From Actinomycetota bacterium (GTDB taxonomy: Bacteria; Actinomycetota; Actinomycetes; S36-B12; UBA5976), in the NCBI GenBank assembly GCA_947452755.1, contig CANGDT010000006.1, forward strand, positions 1-53,531: a stretch of 53,531 nucleotides of DNA, written 5' to 3'. The translations under genes were made by a program, and so were the position numbers. Below the pieces are notes generated by a model that was not told the DNA's origin, searched no databases, and saw only the letters and a program-made list of their open reading frames with translations. Position 1 is the first letter of the stretch; every line of letters begins with the position of its first letter. This document shows positions 18,341 to 27,640 of the stretch, piece after piece.

Positions 18341-19770
18341 GCAAACCAGTTACACCTAATGTTCTCGCTGCACGATACGCGTCTACCTCAATGGCCGAAA
18401 TCTGGTCACCTGCTAACAAAATTGTTCTTGAGCGTCAATTGTGGATTGCAGTTCTAAAAGCCCAAAAAGATTTGGGCATTGCAGTTCCGGACGGTGTCAT
18501 TGAAGCCTATGAAGCCGTCATCACAAATGTTGATTTGGCGAGCATTGCTGAGCGTGAAAAAATTTCGCGCCACGATGTGAAAGCACGTATCGAAGAGTTC
18601 TGTGCGCTTGCTGGCCACGAACATATCCACAAAGGTATGACAAGTCGCGATCTGACTGAAAATGTCGAGCAGCTGCAAGTTCTCGCTTCGTTGAAACTCG
18701 CTCATGTGAAGGCCGTCGCTACCGCATCAGTGCTAACCGAACTGGCTGTGCGATACACAGACGTCGCACTGACTGGTCGTAGCCACAACGTTGCGGCGCA
18801 AACGACCACGCTTGGAAAGCGTTTCGCAAGTGCGGCTGACGAAATGCTAGTCGCCATCGCTCGCATCGAAGATTTGATTGCCCGCTATCCGCTTCGCGGA
18901 ATTAAGGGACCAGTCGGTACAGCCCAAGACATGCTCGATTTACTTGATGGAGATGCCAACAAGTTGGCTGATCTCGAACAGCGAATTGCTCAGCATCTCG
19001 GATTCACAAATGTCTTCACAAGCGTTGGTCAGGTCTACCCGCGTTCGGTGGACTACGACACCGTGACCTCTCTTGTTCAACTTGCCGCAGGCCCTAGTAG
19101 TTTCGCCACCACGATTCGCTTGATGGCTGGACACGAACTTGTCACTGAAGGTTTCAAAGAAGGCCAAGTGGGTTCAAGTGCGATGCCACACAAGATGAAC
19201 ACTCGTTCTTGTGAGCGCGTCAATGGTTTCGCCGTAATTTTGCGTGGCTACGCGAGTATGGCTGGTGAACTATCGGGCAACCAATGGAACGAAGGCGATG
19301 TATTTTGTTCCGTTGTTCGTCGTGTTGCCCTTCCGGACTCGTTTTATGCAATTGACGGACTCTTCGAAACATTCCTCACGGTCCTCGAAGAGTTTGGTGC
19401 ATTCCCTGCAGTTATTGAGCGCGAACTACAGCGATACCTGCCGTTCCTGTCGACTACGAAGGTACTGATGGCTGCAGTACGTGCAGGTGTCGGGCGCGAA
19501 GTTGCCCACGAAGTAATCAAGGAACATGCGGTGGCAGTTGCTTTAGAAATGCGTGGGCCACAAGGCGCTGACGGTTCTGTACTTATTGAGCGCCTTGCTG
19601 CAGATGCGCGCCTTGGTCTGTCACGTGGAGACCTTGAAGCATTAATTGCCGAACCGCTTGAATTCACTGGCGCTGCACGGCAGCAAGTTGCCGACGTTGC
19701 TTCTCAAGTTGCACAACTTGTCGCTCGCACACCAGGTGCCGACACTTACCGACCGGAGCCAATCCTGTGA
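18337..19770 (+). CDS. purB: Adenylosuccinate lyase
   Basis: A 477-residue fumarase/aspartase superfamily enzyme that splits SAICAR and adenylosuccinate, releasing fumarate. The superfamily signature is GQVGSSAMPHKMN (about residues 276-288), with the catalytic serine in the flexible loop. GMTSRDLTENVEQLQ and TGRSHNVAAQTTTLGKRFA supply the other active-site residues; the second reads TGRSHNV rather than the more usual TxxQ/H variants. It starts at ATG inside the purD stop and ends inside the purC start. Confidence 0.96.
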   Translation: MSKPVTPNVLAARYASTSMAEIWSPANKIVLERQLWIAVLKAQKDLGIAVPDGVIEAYEAVITNVDLASIAEREKISRHDVKARIEEFCALAGHEHIHKGMTSRDLTENVEQLQVLASLKLAHVKAVATASVLTELAVRYTDVALTGRSHNVAAQTTTLGKRFASAADEMLVAIARIEDLIARYPLRGIKGPVGTAQDMLDLLDGDANKLADLEQRIAQHLGFTNVFTSVGQVYPRSVDYDTVTSLVQLAAGPSSFATTIRLMAGHELVTEGFKEGQVGSSAMPHKMNTRSCERVNGFAVILRGYASMAGELSGNQWNEGDVFCSVVRRVALPDSFYAIDGLFETFLTVLEEFGAFPAVIERELQRYLPFLSTTKVLMAAVRAGVGREVAHEVIKEHAVAVALEMRGPQGADGSVLIERLAADARLGLSRGDLEALIAEPLEFTGAARQQVADVASQVAQLVARTPGADTYRPEPIL

Positions 19771-20651
19771 CCGACTACAACCTAGGTTCTGAGTACACAC
19801 ATGTGTACTCAGGTAAAGTGCGCGACCTGTATGAATCAACAGATGGTCGGTTGCTCTTTGTTGCTAGCGATCGCATCTCGGCATTCGACTACATTTTGCC
19901 TACAGAGATTCCGGACAAGGGCCGCATCCTGACCGCAATGTCTTTGTGGTGGTTTTATCAGCTTGAGGACATTGTTCCCAATCACATCGTCTCGGCAAAT
20001 GTTCCAAACGAAGTTAAAGGCCGTGCAACATTTTGCGAACGCCTTGAGATGTTTCCGGTGGAATGTGTTGCGCGCGGGTATCTGACTGGGTCAGGTCTCA
20101 GTGATTACAAAGCATCAGGTTCGATTTGTGGTGTCGGTTTGCCACCTGGTTTGCAGGATGGTTCGCAATTACCCAAGACGATTTTTACGCCGGCTACTAA
20201 AGCCGCTATAGGCGATCACGATGAAAATGTCACGTTCGATGAAGTGATGGCGAATATTGGCATGGAAGAAGCCCAGCAGCTTCGTCGCATTACATTGAAG
20301 GTTTATGAAACTGCACTCGAGATTGCTCGTCGCCGTGGAATCATTTTGGCTGACACAAAATTTGAATTCGGACTGGGACTTCGTGGCGCGCACAAGGGTG
20401 AGATTGTGTTGGCCGACGAAGTGCTGACACCGGACTCGTCACGTTTCTGGCCTGCTGAGTTGTGGAAGCCGGGACAGGCCCAGCCATCGTTTGATAAGCA
20501 GTACGTTCGTGATTGGCTTTTGTCACCTGCATCTGGCTGGGACAAGAATTCAGGCGAAGCACCACCCGCGCTACCTGATGAGGTCGTTGAAAAGACGCGT
20601 GCGCGATACGTCGAAGCCTACGAAAAGCTCACAGGCAACAAGTTCGACTAG
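19767..20651 (+). CDS. purC: Phosphoribosylaminoimidazole-succinocarboxamide synthase (SAICAR synthetase)
   Basis: A 294-residue enzyme that couples CAIR and aspartate using ATP. The N terminus HVYSGKVRDLYES is the nucleotide-binding signature; EIPDKGRILTAMSLWWF, VECVARGYLTGSGL and LADTKFEFGL follow in the expected order. The start is GTG overlapping the purB stop (GTGA). Length fits the longer PurC type of Actinobacteria. Its stop is only two bases from the end of the convergent TPP-enzyme gene, with no room for a separate terminator. Confidence 0.96.
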   Translation: MTDYNLGSEYTHVYSGKVRDLYESTDGRLLFVASDRISAFDYILPTEIPDKGRILTAMSLWWFYQLEDIVPNHIVSANVPNEVKGRATFCERLEMFPVECVARGYLTGSGLSDYKASGSICGVGLPPGLQDGSQLPKTIFTPATKAAIGDHDENVTFDEVMANIGMEEAQQLRRITLKVYETALEIARRRGIILADTKFEFGLGLRGAHKGEIVLADEVLTPDSSRFWPAELWKPGQAQPSFDKQYVRDWLLSPASGWDKNSGEAPPALPDEVVEKTRARYVEAYEKLTGNKFD

Positions 20652-20653
20652 GT

Positions 20654-22282
20654 CTACTCAGTCCAGCGCGGACTAGTGCTCTTTGGTGGGTAAAGCTTTT
20701 CGCGAATCAAAATGATTCCTGGCTGCTTCAAGCTGAGTGCATCACCGAGGTCTTCAACAGTTGTCTCAGTGAACGACAAACCAAACGCTTGAGCAAGAAC
20801 AGCCCAATCAGGTGACACAAGGTCAACGCCACGTTCCGGATGACCCATCACGATCTGGTCGAAGCGAAGCATTCCGTAACCGCCATCATCAACAATCAGC
20901 AATGTGTACGGAAGATTTTCCTGAACGATCGTGGCAAGTTCGCCAAGTGCAAATGCCACGCCGCCGTCTCCGCAAACAGCCAATGTTGGTGAACCATTGG
21001 CGGCTGGCCCGATAGCTGCTGGCAATCCGAATCCCAATGTTCCCCAACCAACGGGATAAACGATACGTCGTGGTCGTGGCTGAACCGCATAAACGCCAGT
21101 CCAATACCCACACACCGACATGTCGCACACGATCGTGCCGTCAGCCGGCCAATGCTGTTCAATCGCTTCAACAAGCGCAATTCCACGCTTGGATTTCTCA
21201 CCCACACGAAGTCGAGCACGCACCGTGGTATTCAACTGCGACACATCAGCCCACGAAGTGCGCGCCGGGGTTTGCGCTACTAATCCGTTTGCTACTTGTC
21301 CAATGTTGTTATGCACAACAACCGCAGTGGGATCTACATTGCGCATTGTCATTGTTGGGTCTGCGTCAACGATAACGATTTTTGCTGGCCACTTGATTGT
21401 CCAGTTTTTTGTGTTCATGCCGTCAAGTTGGCTACCCAATACAACAAGTACATCTGCCTGACCGAAAAGTTCTTCAACTTCTGGCTCATGAATTGGAGCT
21501 GTCACAATCAGGTCTGAATCTGCAGAGACTCCTTTGGCAGCAAATGACGTAATGATTGGTGCGTTCCAATGTGCTGACAATGTTGTGATTGCCTCGGATT
21601 GATCAACGGAACCGCCGCCAGCCCAAATGACAATTTTTTCCGAGCCTTCTAGTGCCGCCTTGGCAGCGCGCAGGTCAAGTGAAATAAATTCTTGTCCACG
21701 TTCAAGTGTTGGGCGAGTTCCAGTGAATGGTTGACCCAATACGTCTGCAGGAATTCCGAGGTAACCAGCGCCGGCGGGAGCACGCAACAAGTCGCGAATC
21801 ATTTCAGCGGCGACATCAACTGCAGTAACACCATCGGTCACGCTCACAGCCATGGAAACTCCATTGAGTTTCTTGGCCAGTGGAGCAAAAAGTGCGGCTT
21901 GGTCATCCATTTCGTGAAGCAGTCCTCGGGAACCGTCGGTTCCACGCTTACCGATTGGAGCTTCGGATGAAATAACAAAAATTGGGGAACCGCTGATAGC
22001 CGCTTCGCCAAATGCACCGAGGGTATTTGCTGCACCGGGGCCGGTTGTCGTGAGTGCGACTGCAATGTTTCCTGTTGTACGTGCAAGGCCATCAGCTGCA
22101 TAGGCGGTGGCTTGTTCATGCCGCACTCCAAGGATTGTTGGGCGCTGGGGTCCGAGTGCATCCCAAAATGCCAAGTTATGCACACCGGGTATCCCGAATG
22201 TGACGCGAACGTCAGCTTCCCACAGCAAGTCGAGGATGACCCCTGCAACAGTCGGGTGGCTTGGCGTGGCATTGTTAGACAT
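20654..22282 (-). CDS. Thiamine-diphosphate enzyme, acetolactate-synthase-like
   Basis: A 542-residue enzyme with the three-domain pyruvate-oxidase/decarboxylase layout. The activating glutamate is in VRHEQATAYAADG (about residues 54-66); the ThDP/Mg motif begins GDGGVAFALGELATIV (about 438-453) and ends in DDGGYGM, where the usual NN is DD. The N-terminal pyrimidine domain contains TTTGPGAANTLGA. Candidates are an acetolactate synthase paralogue or a 2-keto-acid decarboxylase; the divergent neighbour is an amino-acid oxidase-type flavoprotein, which could supply keto acids. The start ATG is six bases after TAAAGT. Confidence 0.85.
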   Translation of the reverse strand: MSNNATPSHPTVAGVILDLLWEADVRVTFGIPGVHNLAFWDALGPQRPTILGVRHEQATAYAADGLARTTGNIAVALTTTGPGAANTLGAFGEAAISGSPIFVISSEAPIGKRGTDGSRGLLHEMDDQAALFAPLAKKLNGVSMAVSVTDGVTAVDVAAEMIRDLLRAPAGAGYLGIPADVLGQPFTGTRPTLERGQEFISLDLRAAKAALEGSEKIVIWAGGGSVDQSEAITTLSAHWNAPIITSFAAKGVSADSDLIVTAPIHEPEVEELFGQADVLVVLGSQLDGMNTKNWTIKWPAKIVIVDADPTMTMRNVDPTAVVVHNNIGQVANGLVAQTPARTSWADVSQLNTTVRARLRVGEKSKRGIALVEAIEQHWPADGTIVCDMSVCGYWTGVYAVQPRPRRIVYPVGWGTLGFGLPAAIGPAANGSPTLAVCGDGGVAFALGELATIVQENLPYTLLIVDDGGYGMLRFDQIVMGHPERGVDLVSPDWAVLAQAFGLSFTETTVEDLGDALSLKQPGIILIREKLYPPKSTSPRWTE

Positions 22283-22288
22283 AAGAGA

Positions 22289-22294
22289 ACTTTA
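22289..22294 (-). promoter_or_regulatory. -10 box of the TPP-enzyme gene (leaderless type)
   Basis: TAAAGT on the minus strand, six bases before the ATG at 22282. Confidence 0.55.
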
Positions 22295-22395
22295 CCGTTT
22301 ACGAATGTGGCCGATGATGTCCGCCGTTGGGTCCAATGATCCAAGGTGTGCGTACTTGGTCACACAAGATTCAGGCACCAGACGAAGGAATCACC

Positions 22396-23562
22396 ATGGC
22401 TGAGCTACCAGAAGTTGTTGACGTTGTTATTGCAGGCGGTGGCGTCATGGGTGCCTCTGCGGCATTCCATCTTGCCGAAGCAGGCGTGAGCGTCCTGCTT
22501 GTTGAAAAGAGTGAGCTTGCAAGTGGCTCAACATCTAAAGCTGCGGGTGGTGTTCGTGCGAATTTCTCTGACGAATTGAACATCGCAATGGGCGCACGTT
22601 CGTTGGACCTTTTGGCTGACTTCAATAATCGTCCAGGTCAAGAAATTGATTTACATCGTCCGGGTTACTTGTTTGCTCTGACAACACCTGAAGATGTGGC
22701 CACTTTTGAACGCTCAACAGAGTTGCATCATAAATTCGGTGTTGAATCGCGCATGCTGACTCCTCAAGAAGCACTTGAGTTGAGCCCGCTTCTCAACATT
22801 GATGATGTACTTGCCGCTTCATTCACTCCAAACGATGGCCATTGCACGCCTGAATCCGTTGTGATGGGTTATGCATCTGGCGCTCGTCGTCATGGCGCAA
22901 CTGTTCTGACAAATACTGAACTCACAGGGATCACGTTGAGTGGTAACGAAATCACTGGTGTCACAACAAGTGCAGGAAATGTGCGAACGAGTGCTGTCAT
23001 TAACTGCGCAGGTGCATGGTCGCCAACCGTTGGTGCGATGGTTGGCCTTGACTTACCTGTGGTGCCGTACCGCCGTGAACTTCTCATCACTGAACCACTG
23101 AGCGATGATTTCGCAGACTTGCCAGCAAACATGGCATTCACAATTGATTACTCAACATCGCTTTACTGGCACCGTGAAGGTAAGGGCCTGTTGATGGGAT
23201 TCTCTGATAAGACTGTCGCACCTGGTTTTGATTTCTCGCGTGATCCACAGTTCCCAGAAAAATTGGCCGAGCTTGCCTATGAACGTGCACCTCGTTTGCT
23301 TGATGTCGGTGTTGGTTCGGGTTGGTCAGGTTTGTACGAGGTCACACCAGATCACAACGCAATCCTTGGTGAATGGGGTAACGTTTCACGCTTCTTGTAT
23401 GCGACAGGTTTCAGCGGTCATGGTTTCTTGCAAGGACCAGCTATTGGTGAAATTCTGCGCGACCTGTACTTGGGCAAGCAGCCATTCGTTGACATCTCAC
23501 CGCTCAGTGCTGATCGTTTTTCTTCGGGTGGCGAACTTCGTCCCGAGAGCAACATCGTTTAA
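22396..23562 (+). CDS. FAD-dependent amine/amino-acid oxidoreductase (DAO family)
   Basis: A 388-residue flavoprotein. The dinucleotide fold is VVIAGGGVMGASAAFHLAEA (about residues 10-29), with GSTSKAAGGVR as the second FAD contact; the C-terminal GLYEVTPDHNAILG and ATGFSGHGFLQGPAIGE are typical of the sarcosine oxidase / glycine oxidase / D-amino-acid dehydrogenase group. It oxidises a secondary or primary amine of an amino acid; the exact substrate is open. ATG at 22396 has GAAGGA six bases upstream, so longer in-frame starts are rejected. It is divergent from the TPP enzyme. Confidence 0.88.
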   Translation: MAELPEVVDVVIAGGGVMGASAAFHLAEAGVSVLLVEKSELASGSTSKAAGGVRANFSDELNIAMGARSLDLLADFNNRPGQEIDLHRPGYLFALTTPEDVATFERSTELHHKFGVESRMLTPQEALELSPLLNIDDVLAASFTPNDGHCTPESVVMGYASGARRHGATVLTNTELTGITLSGNEITGVTTSAGNVRTSAVINCAGAWSPTVGAMVGLDLPVVPYRRELLITEPLSDDFADLPANMAFTIDYSTSLYWHREGKGLLMGFSDKTVAPGFDFSRDPQFPEKLAELAYERAPRLLDVGVGSGWSGLYEVTPDHNAILGEWGNVSRFLYATGFSGHGFLQGPAIGEILRDLYLGKQPFVDISPLSADRFSSGGELRPESNIV

Positions 23563-23570
23563 CACCCTTG

Positions 23571-23576
23571 TAGTCT
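23571..23576 (+). promoter_or_regulatory. -10 box of the YczE-like gene (leaderless type)
   Basis: TAGTCT ends six bases before ATG at 23583. Confidence 0.5.
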
Positions 23577-23582
23577 GACGTT

Positions 23583-24260
23583 ATGTTTTCATTAGGCGAG
23601 TGGTTACGACCCTCGCGCACAGTGCCTGTGACTCCATGGGCTGCTGGCGCTACAAACTGGAAACCGGCTCCTAAAACACTTGCTGCTTTGTTGTTTGGGT
23701 TATGGCTTTTCGGCTCAGGCGAAGCAGCACTCGTTGCTGCGAACTGCGGTGTTTCGCCCTGGGTTGTTTTCGCTCAGGGAATTTCGTTGAAGACTGGAAT
23801 GTCAATCGGCTGGTCAACATTTGTGATTTCTGTATGCGTTCTACTTTTATGGATTCCACTTCGCCGACGTCCAGGCCTCGGTACGGTACTGAACATCATT
23901 GTGATTGCCTTTGCTTTGCAGGTCATGATTCCTTTATTCCCAAGCCCCGACGCCAAATGGCTCCAAGTGGTGGAGGCATTCTTCGGCGTAGCCCTGGTCG
24001 GATTGGGTAGCGCCTTTTACATCACCAGCAACGTCGGTCCTGGTCCACGTGATGGATTGATGACCGGGCTGCATGACAAGACAGGTGTTCGTATCGGACG
24101 CGTGCGTCTAGCCATAGAAGCGATTGTGCTCGTCATCGGTTATGCGCTGGGTGGCACGGTGGGAATCGGCACTTTGATCTTTGCGCTATTTATTGGACAA
24201 AGTGTTGCCTTGTGGTTTGGCGTAGTTTCGCGACTCACTGAGCAGCCCCACACGCACTAG
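23583..24260 (+). CDS. YczE/YyaS/YitT-type integral membrane protein
   Basis: A 225-residue membrane protein with about five or six hydrophobic segments (for example residues 33-60, 72-92, 98-118, 130-150, 175-215). The conserved loop NVGPGPRDGLMTGLHDKTG is followed by R-V-R-L-A-I-E and LGGTVGIGTLIFAL, which together identify the YczE group. Function in the family is poorly known; no transport substrate is proposed. The gene appears leaderless and ends with a four-base tail-to-tail overlap with the EamA transporter gene. Confidence 0.8.
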   Translation: MFSLGEWLRPSRTVPVTPWAAGATNWKPAPKTLAALLFGLWLFGSGEAALVAANCGVSPWVVFAQGISLKTGMSIGWSTFVISVCVLLLWIPLRRRPGLGTVLNIIVIAFALQVMIPLFPSPDAKWLQVVEAFFGVALVGLGSAFYITSNVGPGPRDGLMTGLHDKTGVRIGRVRLAIEAIVLVIGYALGGTVGIGTLIFALFIGQSVALWFGVVSRLTEQPHTH

Positions 24261-25210
24261 CTGTGTTCTGGTCGCGCTTTCTCTGCGACATACACACCTA
24301 CGAGCATGACAATGCCACCAATCATCTGAACGATGTCTAACGATTCGCCCAACACAACCCAAGCAATGATGAATGCAACGAGCGGCTCAAACATGCCAAT
24401 TAGACTCGCACCAGCTGCACCAAGATGACGAATTGCCATCACAACTAAAACAAAAGGTACAACGGTTCCTGCGATGACCATGTAGGCGATGAGAATCCAC
24501 ATCGGCACCTGCATCTCGGATGACGTAAATGGCGTCACCGTTCCATGAAGTGCTGACCAAGGGAACGAGGACCACGGAGCAATGATCGCCCAAAAAATTG
24601 TGGCAAATCCAAAGCCCCACATGATGAGCGAAACCGGATCGCGACGCTTAGATGCTTTTTCGCCAAGCAAGAAATAAAACACTAATGACGTAGTTGCCAA
24701 CATCGCAGCAATCATGCCGACAGCATCCAGTGTGAATCCATTCCACACTTGGGCTACAAGTGCTAGACCGCCGACGGCGAGACCAAGACCAAGCCACACG
24801 CTGGATCGCACATGTTGCTTACGACCGAACCGAATCCATAGCACCACAAAAATTGGGGCAGTAAATTCGATCAGCAAGGTGATGCCTACGGGCATTTTGC
24901 TGATTGCAACAAAATATGCCCACTGGGTGACCGTGATTCCAAACAAGCTGTAAACAAGCAGAACGGGGATTTCCGCCTTTTCGAGTTTGAAGGCCTTGCG
25001 GTTGGTCAGCGCAACGAAAACAAAAAGAATGATGAATGCGAAGGTGGTGCGAATTTGCGATACCCGAACTGCATCGCCAACTTGAAGCAGAATTACTTTG
25101 CTGACTGTTCCGTTGATTCCCCAAATTGTGGCGGCCGACAAATACAGCAGGTAACCCAGTTTTTCACTTCGGTGGAAGGCCGGAGCGGTGTCCGAAGTAT
25201 TCGTCGTCAT
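24257..25210 (-). CDS. EamA-type drug/metabolite transporter
   Basis: A 317-residue membrane protein with ten predicted hydrophobic helices arranged as two EamA repeats (about residues 15-150 and 160-305). Near the start, AATIWGINGTVSKVIL is the typical first EamA helix; the end shows GMFEPLVAFIIAWVVLGESL, the diagnostic second-repeat motif. Members export metabolites or amino acids, but the substrate is not readable. It follows glgM with a four-base overlap (ATGA), so it belongs to the glgM transcription unit, an association with no obvious functional meaning. Confidence 0.88.
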   Translation of the reverse strand: MTTNTSDTAPAFHRSEKLGYLLYLSAATIWGINGTVSKVILLQVGDAVRVSQIRTTFAFIILFVFVALTNRKAFKLEKAEIPVLLVYSLFGITVTQWAYFVAISKMPVGITLLIEFTAPIFVVLWIRFGRKQHVRSSVWLGLGLAVGGLALVAQVWNGFTLDAVGMIAAMLATTSLVFYFLLGEKASKRRDPVSLIMWGFGFATIFWAIIAPWSSFPWSALHGTVTPFTSSEMQVPMWILIAYMVIAGTVVPFVLVVMAIRHLGAAGASLIGMFEPLVAFIIAWVVLGESLDIVQMIGGIVMLVGVYVAEKARPEHS

Positions 25211-26373
25211 TGACTGAAGTGCTCCAAGGCCTCTTGGTAGACGGAGATCGTCTCTCGAGCGATTCTATCCCAGCCAAATTCTTTCACTGCGCGCTCGCGT
25301 CCTGCTGCACCCATTGCTCGTGCCCGATTCGTATCACCGAGGACGCTGCCGAGTGCATTGGCAAAGTCAGTTTCGAAAGCGGCCGTATCGTTTTCGTCGT
25401 AATGCACTAGCAGGCCGGTAGCTCCATCCACAACAACTTCTGGAATGCCGCCGACATCACTAGCTACGACAGCAACTTCACAGGCCATTGCTTCAAGGTT
25501 CACGATGCCGAGTGGTTCGTAAATAGAAGGACAAGCGAATACGGCGGCATGTGACAAAACTTGTACCAGTTCTGGTCGAGGCAACTGATCTTTGATCCAG
25601 TGCACACCGGTGCGTGTGGCCGCAAGTTTGGCAATTTGTTCAGATACTTCGTCGCCAAGTTCTGGAGTATCCGGTGACGAGGCACAGATAACCAATGCGA
25701 ATTCAGCCGGCAGCATTTCAGCAGCGCGCAGCAAATGCATAATGCCCTTTTGCCGAGTGATGCGACCTACGAACAACACGTATGGCCGTTCGGGGTCGAT
25801 GCCGTTTGACGTTAGCGCAGATGTGTCATTGACGCGTTGCACGGATTCAGTGTTGATGCCGTTATAAACAACTTTGACTTTTTCAGGATCAATATCGGGG
25901 TAGCACTCGAGAATGTCATTGCGCATTCCGTTGCTGACGGCGATGACTGCATCTGCAGCCAAATACGCTGTGACTTCAGCCCATGAGGACACCGCGTATC
26001 CACCACCAAGCTGTTCGGCTTTCCATGGACGCCGTGGTTCTAGTGAATGGGCAGTCAGAATGTGCGGACGACTATAAAGCAAACCACCAATGTGGCCGGC
26101 CATATTTGCGTACCAGGTGTGTGAATGAATGACATCCGCGTTTGCCAAGTCACCCATCATGGACAGGTTGGTGCCCAGCACTTGGATGGCGGCATTTGCG
26201 CTAGCGAGTTCGGACGGGGTTGCGTAAGTGAGTGCACCTTCTTTAGGCGCTCCAAAGGCATGAACATCAACAGTTTCAAGTTTGCGGAGCTCTTCAACGA
26301 GGTGCTCAACGTGAACGCCCGCACCACCATAGATATCGGGTGGCCATTCTTTGGTAACAATTGAAATACGCAC
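25207..26373 (-). CDS. glgM: Actinobacterial glycogen synthase-like glycosyltransferase (GlgM/GlgA)
   Basis: A 388-residue GT4 glycosyltransferase. Near the N terminus, EWPPDIYGGAGVHVEHL is the family start; HSLEPRRPWKAEQLGGGY and VFACPSIYEPLGIVNLEAMAC contain the sugar-nucleotide contacts. In mycobacteria the homologue makes maltose-1-phosphate from ADP-glucose for the GlgE route and is also annotated glycogen synthase; the choice between these roles cannot be made here. It is divergent from glgC, which makes ADP-glucose, with 34 bases between the start codons. Start GTG lies six bases after TAGGGT. Confidence 0.92.
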   Translation of the reverse strand: MRISIVTKEWPPDIYGGAGVHVEHLVEELRKLETVDVHAFGAPKEGALTYATPSELASANAAIQVLGTNLSMMGDLANADVIHSHTWYANMAGHIGGLLYSRPHILTAHSLEPRRPWKAEQLGGGYAVSSWAEVTAYLAADAVIAVSNGMRNDILECYPDIDPEKVKVVYNGINTESVQRVNDTSALTSNGIDPERPYVLFVGRITRQKGIMHLLRAAEMLPAEFALVICASSPDTPELGDEVSEQIAKLAATRTGVHWIKDQLPRPELVQVLSHAAVFACPSIYEPLGIVNLEAMACEVAVVASDVGGIPEVVVDGATGLLVHYDENDTAAFETDFANALGSVLGDTNRARAMGAAGRERAVKEFGWDRIARETISVYQEALEHFSQ

Positions 26374-26379
26374 ACCCCA

Positions 26380-26385
26380 ACCCTA
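26380..26385 (-). promoter_or_regulatory. -10 box of glgM (leaderless type)
   Basis: TAGGGT on the minus strand, six bases before GTG at 26373. Its -35 region would overlap the glgC start. Confidence 0.55.
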
Positions 26386-26395
26386 GAGGTTTCAC

Positions 26396-26401
26396 TAGGC
26401 T
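26396..26401 (+). promoter_or_regulatory. -10 box of glgC (leaderless type)
   Basis: TAGGCT ends six bases before GTG at 26408. Its -35 region would fall at about 26373-26378, over the glgM start. Confidence 0.55.
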
Positions 26402-26407
26402 TAGCGT

Positions 26408-27628
26408 GTGCGTAGTCGTCATAACGTCTTAAGCATCGTGCTTGCCGGTGGTGAAGGTAAGCGTCTGATGCCGTTGACGGCTGACCGAGCCAAACCAGCA
26501 GTCCCATTTGGCGGGTCGTATCGTCTTGTTGACTTTGTTTTGTCGAATCTTGTTAACGCTGGATATCTACGAATCTGTGTGTTGACCCAGTACAAATCGC
26601 ATTCCCTTGACCGTCACATCACAACAACGTGGCGTGTGGGCAGCATGCTCGGTGACTACGTCACACCGGTTCCGGCTCAGCAGCGGCTCGGCCCGCGTTG
26701 GTACACCGGATCTGCGGATGCGATTTATCAAAGTTTGAATTTGGTTTATGACGAGATGCCGGACTACGTCGTTGTGTTTGGTGCTGATCACGTGTACCGC
26801 ATGGATCCCGAGCAGATGGTCGAGGCGCACATTGCATCTGGCGCGAGTGTCACCGTCGCTGGAATTCGCGTAGCTAAATCTGAAGCAAGCAGTTTTGGAA
26901 TCATTAAGACCGATGCCAGCGGCACAAAGATTACTGAGTTCTTAGAAAAGCCTGCAGATCCACCAACTGTCCCAGGCTCTCCAGATGAATGCTTTGCATC
27001 GATGGGTAATTATGTGTTCAGCACGGATGCACTGATTGATGCATTGCGTACAGATGCACTTGATGAGACGTCTATCCATGACATGGGTAGCAACATCATT
27101 CCAATGCTGACCGAACGTGGCGAAGCAAACGTTTATGACTTCGCATTGAATGAAGTCCCGGGCACAACTGACCGTGACCGAGGTTATTGGCGGGATGTTG
27201 GAACATTAGACGCGTATCACGATGCGCACATGGACCTGGTATCTGTGCATCCAATTTTTAACTTGTACAACCGTGAGTGGCCAATCCTCACATCGTTGCC
27301 ACCTTTAGCGCCAGCAAAGTTTGTTCAGGGCGGAAATGCACATGAATCCATCGTGGGTGCAGGCTCAATCATTTCTGGTGCGCATGTGCGATCGTCAGTT
27401 GTATCGCATGAAGTGCGTGTGCAAGACGGTGCCTACGTCGATGGTGCAGTTCTAATGCCTGGTGTGCGCATTGGCCGCGGCGCTGTTATTCGCCGCGCGA
27501 TTTTGGATAAGAACGTAGTTGTCCCGGATGGTGCACAAATCGGCGTTGATCTCGATCGTGATCGCGAGCTCTACACCGTCAGCGACAGTGGCATTGTGAT
27601 CCTAGGCAAAGGCCAACGCGTACTTTAA
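26408..27628 (+). CDS. glgC: Glucose-1-phosphate adenylyltransferase (ADP-glucose pyrophosphorylase)
   Basis: A 406-residue enzyme that makes ADP-glucose, the activated donor for glycogen. The nucleotidyltransferase domain shows [20 protein letters not shown] (residues 11-30) and [22 protein letters not shown] and [16 protein letters not shown] are the glucose-1-phosphate contacts. The last 130 residues form a left-handed beta-helix of hexapeptide repeats, ending in [16 protein letters not shown]. The GTG start is leaderless. Divergent glgM is the enzyme that consumes its product. Confidence 0.96.
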   Translation: MRSRHNVLSIVLAGGEGKRLMPLTADRAKPAVPFGGSYRLVDFVLSNLVNAGYLRICVLTQYKSHSLDRHITTTWRVGSMLGDYVTPVPAQQRLGPRWYTGSADAIYQSLNLVYDEMPDYVVVFGADHVYRMDPEQMVEAHIASGASVTVAGIRVAKSEASSFGIIKTDASGTKITEFLEKPADPPTVPGSPDECFASMGNYVFSTDALIDALRTDALDETSIHDMGSNIIPMLTERGEANVYDFALNEVPGTTDRDRGYWRDVGTLDAYHDAHMDLVSVHPIFNLYNREWPILTSLPPLAPAKFVQGGNAHESIVGAGSIISGAHVRSSVVSHEVRVQDGAYVDGAVLMPGVRIGRGAVIRRAILDKNVVVPDGAQIGVDLDRDRELYTVSDSGIVILGKGQRVL

Positions 27629-27640
27629 TTTGTGACGGTT

